A DNA stretch of 64,000 nucleotides from Raskinella chloraquaticus (SeqCode) (lineage in GTDB: Bacteria > Pseudomonadota > Alphaproteobacteria > Rhizobiales > UBA4765). The position numbers and the translations under genes were made by a program. The stretch's first letter is position 1. Each line of letters opens with the position of its first letter. The notes under the pieces are model-generated. The model was not told where the DNA came from. It made no database searches and was given only the letters and a program-made list of their open reading frames with translations. The stretch is taken from contig DEZK01000006.1 in assembly GCA_002365175.1 (NCBI GenBank), positions 51,538-115,537 on the forward strand, given 5' to 3'. This document shows positions 35,803-46,514 of this stretch, piece by piece.

Positions 35803-36167
35803 AAGCCACCATCCTTATCAAGAACGCCGTTTTCTTCGCCCGCCATGGCGTTCATGCCGAAGAAGCGCGGCTGGGGCAGCGTTTCGAGGTTGATCTTGAG
35901 GTCGACGCCAATATCGACGCCAATGCCGAGCGCGACGACGTCACATTGTCGGTCGGCTATGACGCGCTGCACACCACGGTTGAAGCTATTGTCCGCACGC
36001 GGCGCTATTACCTCATCGAGGCGCTGGCCGACGCGATTCTGTCCACCGTTATCGCCGAATATCCACGAATCATGGAAGCCCGCATCGAGATCCGCAAGCC
36101 CGGCGCTCCCATTGATGGCGCCATCGATTATGCTGCGGTCCGTTTGACGCGCTCGCGCCATGGCTGA
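35799..36167 (+). CDS. folB: Dihydroneopterin aldolase
   Basis: FolB cleaves dihydroneopterin to 6-hydroxymethyl-dihydropterin, feeding FolK. The 122-residue protein has the tunnelling-fold start FFARHGVHAEEARLGQRFEV (about 11-30), with the substrate Glu in the usual place, and the C-terminal IEIRKPGAPI. It overlaps folP by 4 nt and folK by 8 nt. Confidence 0.95.
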   Translation: MKATILIKNAVFFARHGVHAEEARLGQRFEVDLEVDANIDANAERDDVTLSVGYDALHTTVEAIVRTRRYYLIEALADAILSTVIAEYPRIMEARIEIRKPGAPIDGAIDYAAVRLTRSRHG

Positions 36168-36648
36168 GGCCTATCTGGCGCTTGGCGCCAATCTAGGCGA
36201 CCCGTTCGCGGCACTTGCTGACGCCCGCAACCGGCTCTCGCAATCGCAGGTAGCGATAACGAACGCCTCCGGCCTTTACCGCACGCCACCTTTTGGTCCT
36301 GTCGCGCAGCCTGCCTTCATCAATCAGTGCCTCAGCGTCGGGACAACACTGGAGCCGCATGCCCTCCTCGATCTGTGCCTCGATATCGAGCGCCAGATGG
36401 GACGTGAACGAGCCGAGCGCTGGGGACCGCGCCGTATCGATATCGACCTGCTCGCTTATGGCGACAGGGTGATAGCTGATGACCGGCTCACCCTGCCCCA
36501 TCCCGGCATTCTCCACCGTGCTTTCGTGCTGGTGCCGCTGATGGATATTGCGCCCCGGCTGACAATTGCCGGCACGGCGATTGTTGATGCCCTCGCCCGT
36601 CTCGATCAATCAGGCATCGTCCAGATTGACACTGGCACAAGCCCATAA
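36160..36648 (+). CDS. folK: 6-hydroxymethyl-7,8-dihydropterin pyrophosphokinase
   Basis: FolK pyrophosphorylates the pterin made by FolB for use by FolP. The 162-residue protein begins YLALGANLGDP and has the HPPK signature RWGPRRIDIDLLAYGD (about 87-102), with the Mg-binding Asp pair. LTLPHPGILHRAFVLVPL follows. It is the last folate gene of the run. Confidence 0.96.
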   Translation: MAEAYLALGANLGDPFAALADARNRLSQSQVAITNASGLYRTPPFGPVAQPAFINQCLSVGTTLEPHALLDLCLDIERQMGRERAERWGPRRIDIDLLAYGDRVIADDRLTLPHPGILHRAFVLVPLMDIAPRLTIAGTAIVDALARLDQSGIVQIDTGTSP

Positions 36649-36702
36649 CGCCGTGGTAACCCTTGACACGCCGCGCAAGCGGGATTTCAGCGGGAGAAAA
36701 TC

Positions 36703-37134
36703 ATGGGTTTGTTTAGTTTCGTCAAGGAAATCGGCCATAAGCTCGGCATCGGTACGGCATCAGCCGAAGAACTGAAAAAAGGCGCCGTCGACAGCGGGCT
36801 TGCCGCCGCCGGCAATCTCGACGTCAAGGTCGAAGGTGGCAAGGCCATCGTTTCCGGCCCGGTGAAGACACAGGAAGAGGCCGAGCGCATCATTCTGGCG
36901 CTGGGCAATACGGCCGGCATCGAATCGGTCGAGACCAATCTGGCGGTTGAACTCACGGCACCGGAATCAGTGATGTATACGGTGAAAAAGGGCGATACTC
37001 TGTGGAAGATCGCCGAAATGCATTACGGCAAGGGCCATGGCGCCAAATATACCGACATCGTCAAGGCGAATTCGCCGCCGGTGAAAAACCCTGACCTCAT
37101 CCAGCCCGGCTGGGTGCTGCGCCTGCCGAAGTAA
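36703..37134 (+). CDS. BON-LysM protein (Kbp/YgaU-like)
   Basis: This 143-residue protein lacks a signal peptide. Residues about 20-80 form a BON domain (LDVKVEGGKAIVSGPV) and 85-143 a LysM domain (YTVKKGDTLWKIAEMHYG, ending LIQPGWVLRLPK). It matches the E. coli potassium-binding protein Kbp/YgaU in domains and length. In that family the BON-LysM pair binds potassium ions in the cytoplasm; a peptidoglycan role is also possible. GGGAGAAAATC precedes the ATG. A strong terminator follows. Confidence 0.88.
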   Translation: MGLFSFVKEIGHKLGIGTASAEELKKGAVDSGLAAAGNLDVKVEGGKAIVSGPVKTQEEAERIILALGNTAGIESVETNLAVELTAPESVMYTVKKGDTLWKIAEMHYGKGHGAKYTDIVKANSPPVKNPDLIQPGWVLRLPK

Positions 37135-37154
37135 CGCCGTTAATTGCTATAAAT

Positions 37155-37184
37155 GCCCGCACAAAGCCATTTGTGCGGGCTTTT
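37155..37184 (+). terminator. Rho-independent terminator after the BON-LysM gene
   Basis: An 11-bp perfect stem (GCCCGCACAAA with TTTGTGCGGGC), a 4-nt GCCA loop and TTTT follow the stop by 20 nt. It closes the lipB-to-LysM block. Confidence 0.93.
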
Positions 37185-37199
37185 CTTTGCGCCAGCGGA

Positions 37200-37421
37200 G
37201 AACAGACTATTGTTTTCGGACGTCTCCAGCTCACAATGATCGGCCATGAGAGGGCATGCGGTCGTTCTCCAAACAACGAATATGCCATAATGATAAAAAT
37301 AGCTTTTTGATATCGCATTGATATAATTGAATATTCATTTTGCTATCCGTAATTGTATTCATTTACGCCCCTCGCAGACCAGCCTAGGGTCAACTCCCGT
37401 TATAAGCGAGGAGGGACAATA
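37200..37421. promoter_or_regulatory. AT-rich spacer upstream of the cupin gene
   Basis: The part from about 37265 to 37370 is strikingly AT-rich against a GC-rich background. It contains the inverted repeat ATATC-GCATT-GATAT (37310-37324) and two copies of ATTCATTT (near 37333 and 37358). GAGGAGG just before the cupin ATG is the ribosome site. I infer a regulated promoter or nucleoid-protein site; no promoter elements are certain. No coding frame is seen here. Confidence 0.45.
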
Positions 37422-37907
37422 ATGTTCAAAATATCAAAAGCTTATGCATTGATCGCTGCGTGTGCGTTCGTCATTTCAGCCCCCGTGACGGCCTTTGCCG
37501 GCGAGTGTCCTGCAGGACAAAGAGTGATCGCCGGCCCACGAACGATTGAAGACAAGCCTGCCCACCTGCTGAAGCGCGAAACGCTCAGTGAAGTCAGCTT
37601 GAAGGGGTGGCGCGGCGTCGGTGATCTGATCTTGCGCACCCGGCGCCTGACCATTGGTCCGGGAGGACTTGTTCCGACCCATTATCATAATGATCGCCCT
37701 TCGATCGTCTACATCATCAAGGGCGAGATCGTCGAGCACAGCACCTTTTGCAATGTGCCGGTTCTTCATAAAGCGGGGGAATTTACGCCAGAATTCGGAA
37801 ATTTCCACGGACATTGGTGGATCAATAATTCCACGACCGAGGAGGTTGTGCTGACCTCGTCCGATGTCATCCCGCCGGAACAACGCGACACCCCCGATCC
37901 GCAATAA
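37422..37907 (+). CDS. Secreted single-domain cupin protein
   Basis: 161 residues, starting after GAGGAGGGACAATA. MFKISKAYALIAACAFVISA followed by APVTAFAG is a Sec signal, cleaved near residue 26. The mature protein is a cupin with motif 1 PTHYHNDRPSIVYIIKGEI (two His plus Glu, metal-binding) and motif 2 around GNFHGHWWINN. Three cysteines lie in the mature part. The substrate is unknown; secreted cupins of this size are often stress- or sugar-related. It is the only gene preceded by AT-rich DNA in this window. Confidence 0.82.
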   Translation: MFKISKAYALIAACAFVISAPVTAFAGECPAGQRVIAGPRTIEDKPAHLLKRETLSEVSLKGWRGVGDLILRTRRLTIGPGGLVPTHYHNDRPSIVYIIKGEIVEHSTFCNVPVLHKAGEFTPEFGNFHGHWWINNSTTEEVVLTSSDVIPPEQRDTPDPQ

Positions 37908-38042
37908 GTCGTCCTGCAGCTTATGGCGGCAGCCTGGCGCAAACTGCGCCGGGTCAGCGCACCCTTCAACCCGGCCGGATCATGAATTGACCCCCGGCCG
38001 GGAACCGCCAGCGACAACCCGCCGAGTACCCCAGACGCCCCG

Positions 38043-38510
38043 ATGCGCCAGCTTTTCATATCGCTCGCCGCGACCCTCGCTTGCATCGCTTTTGCATGCG
38101 CCTTGATCCGACCGGCACAGGCGACAGACTCGCAGGATATCCTTGCCGCCTATCAGCGCTTTGTCAGCGCGCAGAATGATCGTGACCTGACGCGCGTAAA
38201 GGCGGAATTCCTCGATACGCCGGATTTTCTCTGGGTCAGTGACGGGAAATCCATCTGGACCCGCGAGGCCGTTCTTGAGCGCATGTCACGCTTTCAACAA
38301 CTTGAGGTCTGGCATGCCAATCCGCTGCTGAGCGAGGCCCGTATCGTCTCGCTAAGTCCCGACGTTGCCTATCTGCATATGCCGCTTGATCTGACCCTTG
38401 GCACCAAAGCGAGCCCAAGCATCACCCGGTTTCTCGTCAGCATCGTGTTCAAACGCATCGCCAGCGGGTGGAAAATCGCGGCGTTGTTTACAACATTGGA
38501 TACGCCTTGA
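38043..38510 (+). CDS. Secreted NTF2-like (DUF4440/SnoaL-type) protein
   Basis: 155 residues with a signal peptide (LFISLAATLACIAFACAL, cleaved after AQA near residue 27). The mature part has the cone-shaped NTF2-like pattern: helix ILAAYQRFVSAQNDRD, then FLDTPDFLWVSDGKSIWTREAV and the C-terminal FKRIASGWKIAALFTT. Such domains serve as small enzymes or ligand binders; no catalytic assignment can be made. It lies 135 nt after the cupin gene and could share its transcript. Confidence 0.75.
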   Translation: MRQLFISLAATLACIAFACALIRPAQATDSQDILAAYQRFVSAQNDRDLTRVKAEFLDTPDFLWVSDGKSIWTREAVLERMSRFQQLEVWHANPLLSEARIVSLSPDVAYLHMPLDLTLGTKASPSITRFLVSIVFKRIASGWKIAALFTTLDTP

Positions 38511-38555
38511 CGTCCGCCTGCCGCGCGTTGCCCCTGCACTAAACCGCAGAAAAGC

Positions 38556-40598
<2,043 letters not shown>

Positions 40599-40759
40599 CA
40601 AACCCCCGGCAACTGCCCAGACACCCCAACGACCGAGCACACTGAAAGGAAATGTTGCCCGCCGCAAGCCCGTCTAAAGCAGCACCAAGTCGTTTTTTCG
40701 ATGATACCGGCTTGTACCGTCCGCCCCTGCGCCTAAGCTGTGCGGGAGGAATCCTGAAC

Positions 40760-41959
40760 ATGAACATCCGGCTGCTTGCCTCCGTTTTGATCGCCGTCTT
40801 CCTGCTGATGGCCGGAAATGGCCTGCTGGGCACGCTGTTGCCCATCAGCGCCGCCAGCGCCGGTTATTCGGCCGAGACGATAGGCCTCATCGGCTCCAGC
40901 TATTTCCTTGGCATGTTGGTGGGTACATGGATGGCGCCTGCCATTGTCGGGCGAGCCGGCTATATCCGCGCTTTTGCCGCCTATGCTGCCGTGGCGGCGG
41001 TCGCCACGCTGGCCTTTCCCATCGCGCCATGGCCGGCCGCCTGGGTTGTCTGCCGCGCCTTGATCGGCTTTTGCTTTGCCGGCCTTTTCTCGGTCAGCGA
41101 TGGCTGGATCAATGCCAAGGCGACCAATGCCAATCGCGGTCGCATGCTCGCCATGTCCAATGTCGTGAATTTTTCAGGCAGCGCGCTTGGCCAGCAGCTT
41201 CTGCGTGCCGACGAGCCGCGCTCCTTTACCCTGTTCTCAGCGGTTGCCGGCCTGTTCATGGTCTCCCTGCTGCCGATGTCCTTCACCGCCGCTGAACCAC
41301 CAAGCGCGCCCAAGCGCGGCAGGCTGGATATCAAAAGCCTCTACATGGCTTCCCCCGTGGGTGCGGTGGCGATGACCTTGGTGGGCTTTGTCAACGGCAC
41401 CTTCTGGTCGCTTGCTGCCCTCTACATCGAGCGTCTTGGGCTCGGCACCGCCGTCGTTTCCAATTTCATGACGGCCATGATCATCGGCAGTGCGGTTGGC
41501 CCCTACCCCATCGCCAGGCTGTCTGACCGCATGGACAGACGGCTCGTCATCATCGCCACCGCCGCAAGTGCTGCTTTGTTTGAAATCGGATTGATCCTGT
41601 CCGGGGCTAAAGTCGCGCTTCTCTACCCGTTGGGCTTTCTTCTGGGGCTCGGCCTGCCGGTCCTTTACCCCCTCGTCGCGGCCCATACCAATGACCGCAT
41701 CGGCAAGGAAGGCACGTTGACGGTTGCCTCCACCTTGCTGTTTCTCTATTGCACCGGCGCGATCACCGGTCCTTTGACCGCGTCGATCCTGATGGCGCGC
41801 TTTGGCGACATCATGCTGTTTGTCTACTGCGCCACCATTCACTCGGCAATCGTCGCCTACGTCGCCTGGCGCATGCTGCGCCGCCAGGCACCGACAGCGC
41901 GTGTCGAGGTTGACAAGACGATTGCCGAGGAAGCCGGAGGACGCCGGGCCGCGCCCTGA
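40760..41959 (+). CDS. MFS transporter
   Basis: About 399 residues with roughly twelve predicted spans. It starts after GGGAGGA; the frame is open further upstream without a ribosome site. The conserved loop between spans 2 and 3 is replaced by GMLVGTWMAPAIVGRAG, and LSDRMDRRLV between spans 8 and 9 is the second-half motif. The NANRGRMLAMSNVVNFSG region resembles the YcaD/UMF2-type MFS family. The substrate is unknown. It lies on the opposite strand between the two carboxylase genes. Confidence 0.85.
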   Translation: MNIRLLASVLIAVFLLMAGNGLLGTLLPISAASAGYSAETIGLIGSSYFLGMLVGTWMAPAIVGRAGYIRAFAAYAAVAAVATLAFPIAPWPAAWVVCRALIGFCFAGLFSVSDGWINAKATNANRGRMLAMSNVVNFSGSALGQQLLRADEPRSFTLFSAVAGLFMVSLLPMSFTAAEPPSAPKRGRLDIKSLYMASPVGAVAMTLVGFVNGTFWSLAALYIERLGLGTAVVSNFMTAMIIGSAVGPYPIARLSDRMDRRLVIIATAASAALFEIGLILSGAKVALLYPLGFLLGLGLPVLYPLVAAHTNDRIGKEGTLTVASTLLFLYCTGAITGPLTASILMARFGDIMLFVYCATIHSAIVAYVAWRMLRRQAPTARVEVDKTIAEEAGGRRAAP

Positions 41960-41981
41960 CGATTGTTCGCCCGTGGCGTGA

Positions 41982-42350
41982 TCAATCGAAGGTCGCAGAC
42001 GTCCTGCCGGAATTTCGATTGTAAAACAGCGTCACGCGGGAGGTTTTGCAAAGATCGATACCGTTCCACACGGCCGTCGAATCATCGTCTTCGTAGACCA
42101 CCTTCAGATCCCATATGCAGGCCTTGCCTGCATTGGCAAAGCGGATGGTCCGCGCCTCATCATCCTCAAGCGACTCATCGCCGATGACGTTTTCTTCCCA
42201 ATCATTGGTCTTGATGGTCGAGATATAGACCTCACTGATTTCATAGCCGGTCTTGTTGATCAGCACGAAATCCTGACGGTTCTGCGCCTGAGCATTGATC
42301 TGCGCGGCCAGCATAAAGAGTCCAAGAAGAGAAAATTTTTTCACAGACAT
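41982..42350 (-). CDS. Small secreted protein, unrecognised family
   Basis: About 122 residues with a signal peptide (KKFSLLGLFMLAAQINAQAQ). The mature part is acidic and beta-rich, with NKTGYEISEVYIS, DDWEENV-like spacing (TNDWEENVIGDESLED) and two cysteines (ACIWDLK and DLCKTSR) that could pair. I recall similar alphaproteobacterial proteins with misleading enzyme names, but I can assign no function. AAGGA is too close to the ATG for an ideal site; the GTG at 42344, six nt later, fits better. It sits between pccB and the MFS gene. Confidence 0.75.
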   Translation of the reverse strand: MSVKKFSLLGLFMLAAQINAQAQNRQDFVLINKTGYEISEVYISTIKTNDWEENVIGDESLEDDEARTIRFANAGKACIWDLKVVYEDDDSTAVWNGIDLCKTSRVTLFYNRNSGRTSATFD

Positions 42351-42427
42351 TCCTTTTCAATATGTTCAAGCGGAACGGGAATACCGACTACACCCCACAG
42401 AATCGAGCGATCGAGCCCTGAACCGTT

Positions 42428-43963
42428 TCACAGCGGCATGTTGTCATGGCGGCGCACCGGTAGCTCGACATGCTTGTGGCGCAGCATGGCGAGCGCGCGT
42501 GCCACCCGCCGCCTGGTGCCGTGCGGCGCGATCACTTCATCGATATAGCCGCGCTCGGCCGCCACGAAAGGCGACAGGAAGCGATCCTCATATTCCTTCG
42601 TTCGCGCCGCGATCTTGTCCTTGTCACCGATATCGGCGCGGAAGATGATCTCGACCGCCCCCTTCGCACCCATGACCGCGATCTGGGCCGATGGCCAGGC
42701 GTAATTGACGTCAGCACCGATATGTTTCGACGCCATCACGTCATAGGCCCCGCCATAAGCCTTGCGGGTGATGATGGTGATCAAAGGCACCGTTGCCTGG
42801 CTGAAGGCGAAGAGGAGCTTGGCGCCATGCTTGATGATGCCGCCATGTTCCTGTGCAGTGCCGGGCAGGAAGCCCGGCACATCGACGAAGGTGACGATGG
42901 GAATGAGGAAGGCGTTGCAAAAGCGCACGAAACGGGCGGCTTTGCGGCTTGCATCCGAGTCAAGCACGCCCGCCAGCACCATCGGCTGGTTGGCAACAAC
43001 GCCAACCGTGCGCCCTTCGATACGCATGAAACCGACAACAATATTGCGCGCGAATGTCTCGCCGATCTCGAAGAAATCACCCTCATCCGCAACCTTGGTG
43101 ATGAGCTCTTTCACGTCATAGGGCTTGTTGGGACTGTCGGGGATCAGCGTATCGAGTGACGCATCCTCGCGGTTCGCGTCATCGAAGCTCGGCCATTCCG
43201 GTACGCCTTCCTCGGCGTTGGCTGGAAGAAAATCAATCAGCCGGCGCAATTGCAGCAGCGCTTCGAGGTCGTTTTCATAGGTGCCGTCGGCGACGCTCGA
43301 CTTCGAGGCATGCACCTTGGCCCCGCCCAGTTCCTCGGCACTCACGCTTTCATTGGTGACGGTCTTCACCACATCCGGTCCGGTGACAAACATGTAGCTC
43401 GTATCGCGGACCATGAAGATGAAATCGGTCATCGCCGGCGAATACACATCTCCCCCGGCGCAGGGGCCCATGATGAGCGAAATCTGTGGAATGACGCCCG
43501 ATGACACGACATTGCGGCGGAACACTTCACCATAGCCGCCCAGCGCCGCCACGCCCTCCTGAATACGGGCGCCGCCGGCGTCAAAGAGGCCGATGATCGG
43601 TGCGCGCGCTTTGAGCGCCATATCCTGCACCTTGGTGATCTTCGCCGCGTGTGTCTCCGACAGCGAACCGCCAAACACCGTGAAATCCTTGGAAAAGACA
43701 AAAATTGTCCGCCCGTTGACCGTTCCCCAGCCAGTGACGACGCCATCGCCAGGGATCTTTTCCACCTTGTCCATACCGAAGTCGACGCAGCGATGCTCGA
43801 CGAACATGTCGAATTCTTCAAACGAGCCTTCATCGAGCAGAAGCTCAATGCGCTCGCGCGCCGTCAGCTTGCCCCGCCCGTGCTGAGCATCGATGCGTTT
43901 GAGGCCACCGCCAAGCCGCGCTTTGTCACGGCGCTGATCGAGTTTTTCCAGAATGTCGCGCAT
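42428..43963 (-). CDS. pccB: Propionyl-CoA carboxylase beta subunit (carboxyltransferase)
   Basis: The beta subunit moves the carboxyl group from biotin to the acyl-CoA. From the ATG at 43963, with GAGGG upstream, it has 511 residues, the usual PccB length; the frame continues 51 nt further upstream. Both crotonase-like halves are present: the N-terminal half with LFDAGGARIQEG and GPCAGGDVYSPAM, and the C-terminal half with FVDVPGFLPGTAQEHGG and MGAKGAVEIIFR. With PccA it would produce methylmalonyl-CoA from odd-chain fatty acids, branched amino acids or propionate. Confidence 0.93.
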   Translation of the reverse strand: MRDILEKLDQRRDKARLGGGLKRIDAQHGRGKLTARERIELLLDEGSFEEFDMFVEHRCVDFGMDKVEKIPGDGVVTGWGTVNGRTIFVFSKDFTVFGGSLSETHAAKITKVQDMALKARAPIIGLFDAGGARIQEGVAALGGYGEVFRRNVVSSGVIPQISLIMGPCAGGDVYSPAMTDFIFMVRDTSYMFVTGPDVVKTVTNESVSAEELGGAKVHASKSSVADGTYENDLEALLQLRRLIDFLPANAEEGVPEWPSFDDANREDASLDTLIPDSPNKPYDVKELITKVADEGDFFEIGETFARNIVVGFMRIEGRTVGVVANQPMVLAGVLDSDASRKAARFVRFCNAFLIPIVTFVDVPGFLPGTAQEHGGIIKHGAKLLFAFSQATVPLITIITRKAYGGAYDVMASKHIGADVNYAWPSAQIAVMGAKGAVEIIFRADIGDKDKIAARTKEYEDRFLSPFVAAERGYIDEVIAPHGTRRRVARALAMLRHKHVELPVRRHDNMPL

Positions 43964-44038
43964 CACTGCCCTCGCCTTTACGTCACCTGCGTCAGGCGCA
44001 GGGATGATTATCAAACATCCATGGCTCTAGGCCGGCGG

Positions 44039-44791
44039 TCAAGGCAGGAAGATATCGCCCGCCGCAAGGATATCGCGGGCACGATGGGCACGCACTGCCA
44101 GCGCCTCCTCATCAGCCCCCCATAATTCGCGGTTCCAGTCCTCATCGACGTGAGCGGCCTCGACGGCCTGTGCCGCCGAGAGCACGCCGCGCGCAACGCC
44201 AAGCGCGATGAGGGCTGATCCGCACAGCGTTGTCAGCGAATGAAGGGCAGCGAGTTCAAGCCCCTTGACGCCCCCGACTGCATCGCGGATCGCTGCAATC
44301 GTCGCATCGGATTGTGCCTTGAAGACGATGCCATTCTGGATGCTGAAGCGCGCAGCAAGATGCGCCTCGGCGAATGCCAGCACCGGATCCCACATCTGCG
44401 CCTGCCGGGCAACGAGGCGGGCAGGTTCTTCGGCCCGGTAGCAGACAAGGTCACTGCCCGCATATTTGACGATGTCGGCCCGCACCGCCACCGCATGGCC
44501 ATCAATCGCGTCAATCGCCACATTGACGAGGCGGGTGACGGGCATGCTGGTGGCGTCGATCTCGCCGCCCTGCGCCTCCCATTCAGCCGCGACCCGAAGC
44601 GCCAATCGCTCCTTTTGCAGCATCAGGAGCGCGCCGCCCGGCGTTTTTGCCGGCTTGCCGTCAAGATGAATGGCATGGCCCGCCTCAACCGCAACGATGG
44701 TCACGCCCTTGTAGAAGCGCTTCGGGCGCGGCGCCCGCGTCAGCGGCGTTCGCGGGCGGGTGGCACTCTTTTGTTCATCCGACATGGCCAT
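44039..44791 (-). CDS. ATP12-family F1-ATPase assembly chaperone
   Basis: This 250-residue protein belongs to the ATP12 family, which in mitochondria chaperones the F1 alpha subunit. Family landmarks are RFYKGVTI near the start, HLDGKPAKTPGGALLML (about 40-56), MPVTRLVNVAID (about 84-95) and the conserved DLVCYRAEEPARLVARQ. It overlaps the HAD gene by 17 nt. Bacterial copies are largely confined to alphaproteobacteria, which supports the taxonomic placement. A second ATG 6 nt downstream is an equally possible start. Confidence 0.92.
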   Translation of the reverse strand: MAMSDEQKSATRPRTPLTRAPRPKRFYKGVTIVAVEAGHAIHLDGKPAKTPGGALLMLQKERLALRVAAEWEAQGGEIDATSMPVTRLVNVAIDAIDGHAVAVRADIVKYAGSDLVCYRAEEPARLVARQAQMWDPVLAFAEAHLAARFSIQNGIVFKAQSDATIAAIRDAVGGVKGLELAALHSLTTLCGSALIALGVARGVLSAAQAVEAAHVDEDWNRELWGADEEALAVRAHRARDILAAGDIFLP

Positions 44792-45431
44792 CGATCCACG
44801 CTATGACATCTTCGAAGGCATCGGCGATATGCTGGGCGCCGGCAGCACGCAAGGCCTCCGGGTGATGATAGCCCCAGGACACGCCAAGCGCGCCAGCACC
44901 CGCCGCCCGTGCCATGGCCATATCAAAACTGGTATCACCGATGACGATGGTCTCGCCCGGCGCCGCACCTGCCTCCGCCATCGCCGTCAGCACCATGCCG
45001 GGATGGGGCTTTGAGGGGTTTGTATCAGCCGTCTGAAGCGTCACAAAGTGCTCATGCCAGCCATAGTGATCGAGCAGATGGCGCACGCCACGCTGCGACT
45101 TGCCGGTGGCAAGCCCAAGCGCCACATCGCCGCGCGCTGCAAGGGCATCGATTGTCGCGCCGGCACCGGGAAAGAGCGGCGAATCCCACTCGCCGCTTGC
45201 CCGCAACTGGCCGAACACCTCACCGTAATGGGCAATCACCGGCTGCAAATCGACATCGACACCAAGAAGCTGGCGAAATGCCTGTGGTAGCGACAGGCCG
45301 ACAATCGCCAGCCCCGCCTCGCGGCCGGGATGCGCCAGACCAAGATCGGCAAGCGTACGGCGCTGCGATTCAAGGATGATCGCCTGGCTGTCAATCAGCG
45401 TGCCATCGACATCGAAGAGGATGAGGTGCAT
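44775..45431 (-). CDS. HAD-superfamily phosphatase (phosphoglycolate phosphatase-like)
   Basis: 218 residues with HAD motif 1 FDVDGTLIDSQ (nucleophile Asp at about 7 and general acid Asp at 9), motif 2 GLATGKS, the Lys region and motif 4 IVIGDTSFDMAMARAAG. The helical cap between residues 15 and 85 is of the C1 type. It resembles Gph and pyrophosphatase-like HADs; the substrate cannot be fixed. It is flanked by the pseudouridine synthase 6 nt upstream and overlaps the ATP12-like gene. Confidence 0.9.
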   Translation of the reverse strand: MHLILFDVDGTLIDSQAIILESQRRTLADLGLAHPGREAGLAIVGLSLPQAFRQLLGVDVDLQPVIAHYGEVFGQLRASGEWDSPLFPGAGATIDALAARGDVALGLATGKSQRGVRHLLDHYGWHEHFVTLQTADTNPSKPHPGMVLTAMAEAGAAPGETIVIGDTSFDMAMARAAGAGALGVSWGYHHPEALRAAGAQHIADAFEDVIAWIDGHVG

Positions 45432-45437
45432 CGGATG

Positions 45438-46472
45438 TCACTCTTCCGGTGCGTCATCGATCGGGTCATAGGCGTTCATGTCGAGCCCGAGAAGCTGCCA
45501 GCTGCGCACCATGTGCGGCGGCAGCGGGGCGCTGACATCGATCGTGCCATGCGTTGGATGCGGGATGACAAGGCGGCGCGCATGAAGATGCAGGCGCTTG
45601 TCGAGGCTGCGTGACAATTCGTAATTCTCGATGGCAAAATATTTCGGGTCGCCGACAATCGGATGGCCGATATGGGCCAGATGCACGCGCAGCTGGTGGG
45701 TGCGCCCGGTGACGGGTTTGAGCGACAGCCAGGAAAAGCGCTGCGCCGCCTGCTCGACAACGGCGTAGTAGGTGAGCGCGTGCTGGGATTGAGCATCGCC
45801 ATGCTTGACCACGCGCATCTTGTCATCGCCCTGCTCGTCCTTGCCCTTGACGACATAGGTGGAGATGCGCCCCTGACGCGGCTTCGGCACACCAGGCACC
45901 AGCGCCCAGTAGAATTTCCGCGTCGTGCGCTGCTTGAAGGCACCCGTCAGCTTGACCGCCGCCGCACGCGTCTTGGCGATCAGCAACACGCCCGACGTAT
46001 CGCGGTCGATGCGGTGGACAAGACGCGGCGTGCGTCCCTTCTTGTCGATGAGGGAGGCGAGCATGCGATCGACGTGCTGCGTCAGCCCCGATCCGCCCTG
46101 CACCGCCAGACCAGCCGGCTTGTTGATGACGAACACCTCGTCATCTTCGTAAAGCGTGATGGCAGCAAGAAACGCCCGGTCCTCGCTCACACTTCCCGGC
46201 CCGCGCGGCGCCTGCCCAGTCTGGGCGGCGACCGTAATCTGGCCGGCTGCAGTAGCAGCAGGGGGAATACGCACTTTCTGCCCGCTCGTGACGCGCGTTG
46301 CCGCCTCGACGCGCTTGCCGTCAAGGCGCACCTGACCGGTGCGCAGCAGCTTTTGCAGCTGGACATGTGAGAGAGCAGGAAAATGCGCCTTGAACCAGCG
46401 ATCAAGCCGCATATCGCCTTCATCCGACGCGATGGTCAGCAGTGAGACCGCTGGTTGGGAGGGTTCCGTCAT
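45438..46472 (-). CDS. RluA-family 23S rRNA pseudouridine synthase (RluC-like)
   Basis: About 344 residues. An N-terminal S4 domain (DMRLDRWFKAHFPALSHVQLQ) is followed by the catalytic domain with the RluA signature HRIDRDTSGVLLIAKT, which holds the nucleophilic Asp, and GRTHQLRVHLAHIGHPIVGD. RluC modifies 23S rRNA positions in the large subunit; the exact site is inferred. Two starts are possible: the ATG at 46472, or a GTG at 46514 immediately after the crcB stop, which would add 14 Pro- and Thr-rich residues. Confidence 0.92.
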   Translation of the reverse strand: MTEPSQPAVSLLTIASDEGDMRLDRWFKAHFPALSHVQLQKLLRTGQVRLDGKRVEAATRVTSGQKVRIPPAATAAGQITVAAQTGQAPRGPGSVSEDRAFLAAITLYEDDEVFVINKPAGLAVQGGSGLTQHVDRMLASLIDKKGRTPRLVHRIDRDTSGVLLIAKTRAAAVKLTGAFKQRTTRKFYWALVPGVPKPRQGRISTYVVKGKDEQGDDKMRVVKHGDAQSQHALTYYAVVEQAAQRFSWLSLKPVTGRTHQLRVHLAHIGHPIVGDPKYFAIENYELSRSLDKRLHLHARRLVIPHPTHGTIDVSAPLPPHMVRSWQLLGLDMNAYDPIDDAPEE

Positions 46473-46514
46473 GGTCTGTGTGGTAGACGGGCGCGCGGGC
46501 GCCGGCAAGGGCAC

